Positions 1 to 4,677 of a DNA stretch of 7,218 nucleotides are shown one piece after another; within the stretch, counting starts at the first letter, position 1, and the number at the start of each line of letters is the position of its first letter. The position numbers and the translations under genes were made by a program. The notes under the pieces were generated by a model that ran no database searches, had not been told where the DNA came from, and worked only from the letters and a program-made list of their open reading frames with translations. Source of the DNA: Deltaproteobacteria bacterium. Its GTDB lineage: Bacteria > Desulfobacterota > Desulfobaccia > Desulfobaccales > 0-14-0-80-60-11. The stretch is taken from positions 1 to 7,218 of the forward strand of contig JAFDHU010000146.1 in the NCBI GenBank assembly GCA_019308625.1, written 5' to 3'.

Positions 1-1
1 G

Positions 2-106
2 AAGCGCCAGGCCCTGGGGATCGACAAGGCCCGGGAGCGGGTGCTCTACGACATGGAGATGCGGCGCCAGCTGGAGGAAGCCGCCGCCGCCGCCGAAGAA
101 GTGTAG
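2..106 (+). CDS. C-terminal end of an unidentified protein (5' end outside window)
   Basis: The frame that starts at base 2 is open to a TAG at 104-106 and encodes 34 residues. They are highly charged, with a KAREKV-like helix (KARERVLYDMEMRRQ) followed by LEE, a run of five alanines and an acidic end (EEV). This composition suggests a solvent-exposed alpha-helical or coiled-coil tail. Codon use is GC-rich at third positions like the real genes in the window, and a hairpin plus a strong intrinsic terminator follow the stop, which supports this as a true gene end. I do not recognise the family from this fragment and assign no function. Too little is present to judge domain content or operon membership upstream. 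Confidence 0.65.
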   Translation, partial: KRQALGIDKARERVLYDMEMRRQLEEAAAAAEEV

Positions 107-128
107 GGGCCGGTAATAATCGCAGCCA

Positions 129-166
129 GGCGGGGGAGCGGGGGCGCAAGCCTCCGTCCCCTCGCT
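129..166 (+). other. Long RNA hairpin capped by a GCAA (GNRA) tetraloop
   Basis: Bases 130-145 pair with 150-165 around the loop GCAA (146-149). Of 16 facing positions, 12 are Watson-Crick, 3 are G-U and 1 is an A-C mismatch (137/158); 129/166 adds a further G-U. The three G-U pairs and the GNRA loop favour an RNA element on the + strand. It lies between the stop codon at 106 and the terminator at 181, so it would form in the 3' UTR of the upstream transcript. A role in 3'-end stability or as part of a small RNA is inference only. Confidence 0.5.
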
Positions 167-180
167 ACATTTATGGCATC

Positions 181-206
181 GCACGGGCGGGGGCCCGTGC
201 TTTTTT
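181..206 (+). terminator. Intrinsic (rho-independent) terminator of the upstream gene
   Basis: A perfect 8-bp GC-rich stem (GCACGGGC 181-188 with GCCCGTGC 193-200) closes a GGGG loop and is followed directly by six T (201-206). It ends the transcript of the gene that stops at 106 and isolates radC as a separate transcription unit. Confidence 0.9.
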
Positions 207-267
207 GGTGACGGCCCGCCTTTTCAAAAAAAGCTGGACAAACAGACCTTCCCGCACTGCGCCGACC

Positions 268-303
268 ATTCCGGCAAATTGACAAATTCCGGCAAATTTC
301 CAA
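268..303 (+). repeat. Two-copy 18-nt tandem repeat over the radC promoter
   Basis: Bases 268-285 and 286-303 are adjacent 18-nt units that agree at 16 of 18 positions; the core ATTCCGGCAAATT is identical in both. The second unit fills most of the -35/-10 spacer of the putative radC promoter. It may be a chance duplication or a pair of operator half-sites. Confidence 0.6.
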
Positions 304-307
304 TAAT
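279..307 (+). promoter_or_regulatory. Probable sigma-70-type promoter for radC
   Basis: A perfect TTGACA (279-284) is separated by exactly 17 nt from AATAAT (302-307), which matches TATAAT at 5 of 6 positions. Transcription would start near 314, about 25 nt before the ATG at 339. This geometry makes the upstream in-frame TTG (279) and ATG (306) unlikely start codons, because they lie inside the promoter. Confidence 0.7.
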
Positions 308-338
308 GCTGCCTAGATTGGTGACGTTCATCATTCCC

Positions 339-1040
339 ATGAAAACCGGCGACAAAAACAAAGCCCAGAAGCCGCACTATTATGGTCACCGCCAGCGCCT
401 GCGCCGGCGCTTCCTTGACAAGGGAGCTACGGCACTACAGGACTATGAGCTGTTGGAGCTGCTCCTCACCTTTGCCATCCCTTACTCTGATGTGAAGCCC
501 CTGGCCAAAAGCTTGATCGCTCGCTTCGGCTCTTTTTCCCAGGTCCTGGATGCCCCGCCTGAGGCCTTGATGGAATTCATGGGTCTCAAGGAATATTCCG
601 CCTGCCTGATTCACCTGGTGAAGGCCTGCATTGAGCTCTATCTCAGGGAAGAAGCCCTCAAACGGCAGAAAATCCCCTCCCTGGAGTCCCTCATCAACTA
701 CTGCCGCACCGCCATGGGGGGCCTCAAAGATGAGCAGTTCCGGGTGCTTTTCCTAAACAGCCAGAACGAAATTATCGCCGAGGAAATCATCCAGGAGGGC
801 ACCGTCAACCAGACGGTGGTCTATCCCCGCAAGGTTCTGGAGTGGGCCCTGAAGCACAAGGCCACCGGCCTCATCCTGGTACATAACCATCCCAGCGGCA
901 ACCCCACACCTTCCGCGGCCGACCAGGAACTGACCCGCACCATCATCAAAGCCGGCCAGGCCCTCAATCTCACTGTCCATGATCATCTGATCATCAGCCG
1001 GCACGGCTACTTCAGCCTGGCGGAGCACAATATGCTGTAA
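339..1040 (+). CDS. radC: RadC family protein (UPF0758, JAB/MPN+ metalloprotease-like fold)
   Basis: RadC-family protein of 233 residues, a usual length. An N-terminal helix-hairpin-helix-like part (about residues 15-105, including YELLELLLTFAIPYSD) leads into the RadC/JAB domain (about 110-233). The metal-binding signature is complete: HNHPSG (H182, H184), then S192 and D195, fitting H-x-H-x7-S-x2-D, with an upstream Glu (E144, in NEIIAEE) at the place of the usual JAB acidic residue. The fold is that of JAMM deubiquitinase-like hydrolases. The historical label 'DNA repair protein' rests on a misassigned E. coli mutation, and the cellular role is unresolved. I chose the ATG at 339 because it follows the predicted promoter and the conserved GHRQRLR segment begins soon after. 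A GTG at 321 is possible; no strong Shine-Dalgarno sequence marks either. It appears monocistronic. Confidence 0.93.
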   Translation: MKTGDKNKAQKPHYYGHRQRLRRRFLDKGATALQDYELLELLLTFAIPYSDVKPLAKSLIARFGSFSQVLDAPPEALMEFMGLKEYSACLIHLVKACIELYLREEALKRQKIPSLESLINYCRTAMGGLKDEQFRVLFLNSQNEIIAEEIIQEGTVNQTVVYPRKVLEWALKHKATGLILVHNHPSGNPTPSAADQELTRTIIKAGQALNLTVHDHLIISRHGYFSLAEHNML

Positions 1041-1099
1041 AGGTGATTTTGGGCTGAAGTTGAGACGGTGGCGTCTTTCCGGGGAACAACCTGTTCTGA

Positions 1100-1116
1100 A
1101 AGGAAATCGATTCCTT
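1100..1116 (+). promoter_or_regulatory. Inverted repeat containing the only Shine-Dalgarno-like sequence before the glcD remnant
   Basis: AAGGAA (1100-1105) and TTCCTT (1111-1116) form a 6-bp inverted repeat around ATCGA. The left arm is the only purine-rich ribosome-binding candidate upstream of the ATG at 1127, but it ends about 20 nt before it, much farther than normal, and would be masked if the hairpin formed. Significance is uncertain; it may be a protein-binding dyad. Confidence 0.3.
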
Positions 1117-1126
1117 ACCCAGACTC

Positions 1127-2406
1127 ATGCTTTCTGAAACTGTAATCCGGGAACTCATCCAGGCCGTTGGCCCTGAGCATACGCTGACCTCGCCGGAGGA
1201 CCGCTTTTGCTATGCCTATGACGCCACCGACCTCACGGCGGTGCCGGAGGCTCAGTGCCCGCGGCCGGAGGCGTGGTGCTGGTGCTCAGCCGCCTCAACC
1301 GCATCCTGGAAATCAGCCCGGAAGACATGGTGGCAGTAGTGGAGCCGGGGGTAATCACCGGGCACCTCAAGAAGGAGGTGGAAAAATTCGGCCTGTACTA
1401 TCCTCCGGATCCGGGCAGTGCGGATTACTGCACCATCGGGGGCAACGTGGCCACCGGCGCCGGCGGCGCGGTGGCGGTGCAGTACGGCGTGACCCGGGAT
1501 TTTGTCCTGGGGCTCACTGTGGTCCTGCCCACCGGCGAAATCATTGACTGCGGCAGCCGCACCATGAAGGGGGTGGTGGGCTACGACCTGACTCACCTCT
1601 TCCTGGGCTCAGAAGGCACCTTGGGGGTGATTGTCAGAATCATTCTCCGGCTGGTGCCCCGGCCCGCCAGCCGGGAGACCCTGGCCGCGGGGTTCACCAG
1701 CCTGGAGGCCGCGGTCCGGGCCGTGGGCCGGATTCTGCAGGCGGGACTCACTCCTGCGGCCCTGGAGTTCCTGGATCGGCCCACCTTGGAGTGTATCAGG
1801 GAGATGCTGCCTTTCAGTCTGCCGCGGCAGGTGGAGGCCCTGTTGCTGCTGGCGGTGGACGGCCATCCCCGGGATGTGGCCAGCCGGGCCGGCCGCATGG
1901 CCCGCCTGTGCCGGGAAATGGGCGCCCGCCCCGTGGTGCGGGCCCGGGGCGCGGCGGCGGCCGAACGCCTGTGGGCTGTTCGCCGGATCATCTCTCCGGC
2001 CACCTTTAAAGTAAAGCCCCACAAAATCGCCGAAGATGTGGCCGTGCCCTTGAGCGCCATTCCCCGGCTGGTAGCCGGGGTTCAGGAGATTTCCCGCCGC
2101 CGGGGACTGCCCATCCTCTGCTTTGGCCATGCTGGAGACGGTAACATCCACGTCAATGTCATGTACGACCGGGGGGTAGAACAGGAGCACCGGGAAGCCC
2201 AGGCCGCGGTGGAGGACCTGCTCGCCCTGACCCGGAAGCTGCAAGGCACCCTCTCCGGCGAACACGGCGTGGGCCTGGCCAAGGCGCCATATATCGGCAT
2301 GGAGTTGTCCGAGCCGGCCATCGCCCTGCAAAAGCGTCTCAAACAGGCCTTTGACCCCCTCAATATTATGAACCCGGGAAAGCTGTTTCCGCCGGAGCGT
2401 TCTTGA
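1127..2406 (+). pseudogene. glcD: GlcD/D-lactate dehydrogenase-type FAD oxidoreductase, disrupted by an internal frameshifting deletion
   Basis: The locus is a homologue of the FAD-binding subunit of glycolate or D-lactate dehydrogenases (FAD_binding_4 plus FAD-oxidase_C domains). The first segment, from ATG 1127, carries the typical N-terminus (TSPEDRFCYAYDATDLTAVPEA) to about 1252. The rest lies in another frame from about 1246 to the TGA at 2404-2406 and includes PPDPGS, IGGNVATGAGG, FLGSEGTLG, FGHAGDGNIHVNV, SGEHGVG and NPGKLFP. Between VPEA and GGSVP the family normally has about 35-40 residues containing the FAD-contacting PRGAGTGLSGG loop; these are absent. The summed coding length, about 425 residues, falls short of the usual 460 or so by the same amount. 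As written, translation from 1127 stops at 1339, and a product from the GTG at 1255 would lack the N-terminal FAD loop. Gene decay or an assembly error are both possible. The glcF remnant follows in the same orientation. Confidence 0.88.
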
Positions 2407-2442
2407 ACCGGGTCCGCCGGACTCTCCCGTGCTGAGCCTCTC

Positions 2443-2465
2443 TGGGATATAATATAGATATCCCA
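2443..2465 (+). promoter_or_regulatory. Palindrome enclosing a perfect TATAAT box upstream of glcF
   Basis: TGGGATAT (2443-2450) and ATATCCCA (2458-2465) are perfect 8-nt inverted arms around a 7-nt AT-only-but-one spacer. TATAAT (2448-2453) lies across the left arm, about 115 nt before the glcF start. No good -35 hexamer is found at 16-18 nt spacing (2425-2430 reads TCCCGT). This would fit an activator-dependent or repressor-covered internal promoter, but a chance AT-rich match cannot be excluded. The remainder of 2407-2550 shows nothing else I can name. Confidence 0.4.
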
Positions 2466-2550
2466 AAACCCGAGGCAGGCAGGGATCCTCCCCGCCGGCA
2501 GCAAGGGCTCAAGGATAAGACTCGGTGAGGATTGCCGCTTTGCCGGAAAA

Positions 2551-2557
2551 AAGGAGG
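2551..2557 (+). promoter_or_regulatory. Strong ribosome-binding site fixing the glcF start
   Basis: AAGGAGG at 2551-2557 sits 9 nt before the ATG at 2567. The frame is open farther upstream to 2525 (GTG-type start), but this site decides for 2567. It is well preserved although the coding region behind it is broken. Confidence 0.8.
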
Positions 2558-2566
2558 ATTTCGCCT

Positions 2567-3833
2567 ATGGTTCTTCCGTCCGGGCCCGCTGGAAAGGCAG
2601 AGGGCCAATCCAGGAAGACAGCCCGCCCGGGTGAGGAAAGGTCTGCGGCGGGGAAGGCCCTGACGCTGTCTTACCGGGAGCCCGTCTGCGTGCGGTGCGG
2701 CGCCTGCATGGCCGTGTGCCCCTTATACCGCCTGGTGGGTCGGGAAACGGCTGTGGCCCGGGGCAAGCTTAATTTGCTGAATGCCTGGCAGGAAGGCCGG
2801 CCTCCTGTGCGGCGCCTGCACCGAGCAATGCGCTGTGGGGCTACAGATACCGAAGATCATCAAGGAGGCCCGGGGGCTGCTGCAGCGGAACCGAGGGCTC
2901 CGCTGGCACCCGGATTTGCTTCTGGCCCGCCTGACCTGGGAGGCGCCTCATCTGATTACAGTGGCAGCCTCACTGGCCCCGGTTATTAACCGGATAAAAT
3001 CCTGGGTCGGCCGGGACAGCGGCCTAGTGTGGCGGCTGTTTCCCCATCTGGTTGCCTCTTTGGAGGGGCTCCCTGATCTGACTAGTCGGCCGTTGCGCTC
3101 CCGCATACCTGCCCTGTTGCCGGGTCGGGAACGCCTCAAAATCGCCTTTTTTGTGGGCTGCGGCCTAGAGGTGCTTTATCCTCAGGTGGGAGAGGCCTTT
3201 TTGGCCATCTGCCAGCGATTGGGCTTGGAAGTGGCCATTCCCCCGCATCAAGGTTGCTGTGGGCTGATGGCCGAAAGTGTGGGATCCGGGGAGGTGGCCC
3301 GAAGGCTGGCGCAGCGGGTGGTGCAGGATTTCGCCGCGGTCAACGCCGACTTTGTGGTCACGGCCTGTGCCTCCTGCGCCTATCAACTAAAGCGCCTTAA
3401 CCGGCTGTTGGCTGGGACTCCGGATGAGGAAGCCGCGACGCGCCTGAGCGCCAAGGTCAGAGAGGCCAGCGAATTTCTGGCGCAGGAAGTGGGCTATCGT
3501 CCGGAGCCCCGGACTCTGGATTTGCCAGTGGCCTTCCATGATCCCTGTCATCTGCACCGGGGGCAAGGCATTGTGGCGGAACCCAGGGAACTCCTCCGGG
3601 CAGCCACGGGAGACGGAGTGGTGGAGCCGGCCGAAAAAGTCTGCTGCGGGCAGGGAGGGGCCTTCGCGGTGATGTACCCGGAGCTCTCCTGGCAATTGGG
3701 CCGGGCCCGCTCCCAGGACCTGACTCAAGCCGGGGCCGAGCTGGTGGTGACTTCCTGCACCGGCTGCCTGATGCAGTTGGCCCGGACAGGGCCCCAGAGA
3801 CCGGTGCGACATCTCCTGGAAGTGATCGTCTGA
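2567..3833 (+). pseudogene. glcF: GlcF-type iron-sulfur/CCG-domain dehydrogenase subunit, disrupted by an internal frameshifting deletion
   Basis: The locus is a homologue of the iron-sulfur subunit that accepts electrons from GlcD-type flavoproteins. The first frame runs from ATG 2567 to about 2798 and contains one full [4Fe-4S] motif, CVRCGACMAVCP (C41, C44, C47, C51). The rest runs from about 2801 to the TGA at 3831-3833 in another frame. It holds the second cluster motif without its first cysteine (LLCGACTEQCA), then two CCG domains: HQGCCG with CASC, and FHDPCH, VCCGQGG with CTGC. The family normally has about 12-15 residues between the EGR-like end of the first part and CLLCGAC; these and the leading Cys are missing, consistent with a deletion of roughly 40 nt. 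Staying in the first frame, translation reads through unrelated sequence to 2989. CCG domains are shared with HdrD and DsrK, which makes the adjacent dsrC noteworthy. Decay or assembly error remain open. Confidence 0.87.
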
Positions 3834-3862
3834 GGGGCTGAACCCGTTGCCGGTGCGGGGAT

Positions 3863-3898
3863 TTGTGAAATTTTTAATACTTGACAAAATTTTCACAA
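3863..3898 (+). promoter_or_regulatory. Inverted repeat over the dsrC -35 region
   Basis: TTGTGAAA (3863-3870) and TTTCACAA (3891-3898) are perfect 8-nt inverted arms separated by 20 nt, and the TTGACA element lies between them. The half-sites resemble those of CRP/FNR-family regulators (TGTGA/TCACA), but the spacing is about 18 nt too wide for one dimer, so two separate sites, or a different regulator, would be needed. Confidence 0.4.
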
Positions 3899-3909
3899 TG
3901 GCATAGCTT
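3881..3909 (+). promoter_or_regulatory. Probable dsrC promoter
   Basis: Perfect TTGACA (3881-3886), a 17-nt spacer and TAGCTT (3904-3909). The -10 element matches the three most conserved positions (TAnnnT) only. Transcription would begin near 3916, giving a leader of about 40 nt before the dsrC ATG, so dsrC would be expressed independently of the broken genes upstream. Confidence 0.55.
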
Positions 3910-3954
3910 GATAACCAAAAGGCCTATAAATACCTTTAAGGAGGGAAGATCGAT

Positions 3955-4272
3955 ATGCCCATTGTAGAACATATGGGGAAAACCTTTGAGGTCGACGAAG
4001 ACGGCTTCCTGGCCAATCTGGACGAATGGGGTCCGGAGTGGGTCGACTATGTAAAGGAGCTGGAAGGTATCAAAGAACTGACTGATGATCACTGGAAAGT
4101 GATCAACATGCTCCAGGACTATTTCAAGAAGAACGGCATTGCTCCCATGGTGCGGATCCTGTCCAAGGTGACCGGATTCAAGCTGAAGTACATCTATGAA
4201 TTGTTTCCCTCCGGGCCTGGCAAAGGCGCCTGCAAGATGGCCGGGTTGCCCAAGCCCACCGGCTGCGTTTAA
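3955..4272 (+). CDS. dsrC: DsrC, sulfur-carrier protein of dissimilatory sulfite reductase (DsrC/TusE family)
   Basis: DsrC carries sulfur as a protein trisulfide formed with the dissimilatory sulfite reductase DsrAB in the cytoplasm; the trisulfide is then reduced, in known systems by the CCG-domain subunit DsrK of the membrane DsrMKJOP complex. The 105-residue length is standard. The C-terminal arm ends in CKMAGLPKPTGCV, giving the two diagnostic cysteines C93 and C104, ten residues apart with the second penultimate. This separates true DsrC from TusE-like proteins that keep only the last Cys. The body shows the family pattern (GFLANLDEW, LTDDHWKVINMLQDYF, YELFPSGPGKGACKMAG). The start is fixed by AAGGAGGG at 3938-3945, 9 nt upstream of the ATG. 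It has its own promoter and terminator, in line with dsrC usually lying apart from dsrAB. Whether the organism reduces sulfate or sulfite, or oxidises sulfur, cannot be told from this gene alone. Confidence 0.96.
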   Translation: MPIVEHMGKTFEVDEDGFLANLDEWGPEWVDYVKELEGIKELTDDHWKVINMLQDYFKKNGIAPMVRILSKVTGFKLKYIYELFPSGPGKGACKMAGLPKPTGCV

Positions 4273-4313
4273 ACTGCACCACCCAACCCATCCCGTTTGG
4301 TTAGCAAACAGAT

Positions 4314-4356
4314 GGCAGATTCCCATCCTGTGGTATGGGAATCTGCCTTGCTTTTT
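4314..4356 (+). terminator. Intrinsic terminator of dsrC
   Basis: A perfect 13-bp stem (4314-4326 with 4335-4347; left arm GGCAGATTCCCAT) with an 8-nt loop is followed by TTGCTTTTT (4348-4356). It lies about 40 nt after the dsrC stop and closes a monocistronic unit. Confidence 0.92.
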
Positions 4357-4588
4357 AGGGGGCTTTTCCGCCCGGAGTGGCGGCAACCTGAGCCCCTAAG
4401 CGAATTTCCATCCAGGTTCTGTGCCCTTGGGACCGGAAAAGAAAAGCGGCACCGAGGTGAAAGTTACTTTTTTATGAGCTTACCCCCTTGCCAGCCCTTG
4501 TTTCCGGCTGCAACTTAAGGGAACAAGAAGCCAATCAGGGTAAAGGTTTCGGAAAAACTTTTTAAAGGAACCACCGTTCATTAATCAA
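4357..4588. other. Non-coding spacer upstream of the radical SAM gene
   Basis: I see no convincing gene here. The open frame from 4297 to 4518 begins in front of the dsrC terminator, runs through it and has no family-like sequence. The only structure of note is a 9-bp imperfect hairpin, CTTGTTTCC (4497-4505) with GGGAACAAG (4519-4527), containing one G-U pair and a 13-nt loop, and a small CCGCC/GGCGG dyad at 4368-4383. I do not recognise a riboswitch class, including no cobalamin-type box, although the downstream protein has a B12-binding domain. Confidence 0.5.
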
Positions 4589-4630
4589 TTGACATACGGC
4601 TAAGCCCTTTTTTAAACTGGCTAAAAAGGG
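4589..4630 (+). promoter_or_regulatory. Putative promoter with overlapping hairpin for the radical SAM gene
   Basis: TTGACA (4589-4594) is followed after 18 nt by TAAACT (4613-4618), a 4-of-6 match to the -10 consensus. CCCTTTTT (4605-4612) and AAAAAGGG (4623-4630) form an inverted repeat that brackets the -10 element, a position suited to an operator. The gene start is about 60 nt farther on. Confidence 0.45.
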
Positions 4631-4677
4631 ATTAACCGCCTTCCCGGGAAGCCGGGGAGGGGCCCAAGGAGCAAGCT

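Noticed and set aside
46..303. Minus-strand open frames across the terminator and radC promoter (46-303 and 171-389)
   Set aside because: They run through the hairpin, terminator and promoter elements, have Arg/Ala-rich random-looking translations and no ribosome-binding site.
279..338. radC starting at TTG 279 or ATG 306
   Set aside because: Both codons lie inside a consensus-like promoter, there is no ribosome-binding site, and the added residues are not family-like.
1062..1080. Terminator of radC (AGACG/CGTCT stem with TTT)
   Set aside because: The stem has only 5 Watson-Crick pairs and just three T before CC, too weak to call.
1212..1339. Programmed ribosomal frameshift joining the two glcD frames
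   Set aside because: The frames do overlap, but switching between them would still give a protein without the FAD-binding loop, and no slippery sequence or stimulatory structure is evident. A deletion explains both the frame change and the missing residues.
1609..2466. Long minus-strand open frame (285 codons) opposite glcD, and similar ones at 1593-2060 and 3387-3896
   Set aside because: They are complements of GC-rich real coding sequence, show no family motifs, and the + strand carries clear GlcD/GlcF motifs throughout.
3863..3898. A standard CRP/HcpR-type binding site at dsrC
   Set aside because: The half-sites look right, but the gap between TGTGA and TCACA is 24 nt instead of about 6, so a single canonical site is not supported.
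4297..4518. Small + strand gene after dsrC
   Set aside because: The frame contains the dsrC intrinsic terminator, lacks a Shine-Dalgarno sequence and has no recognisable or gene-like composition.
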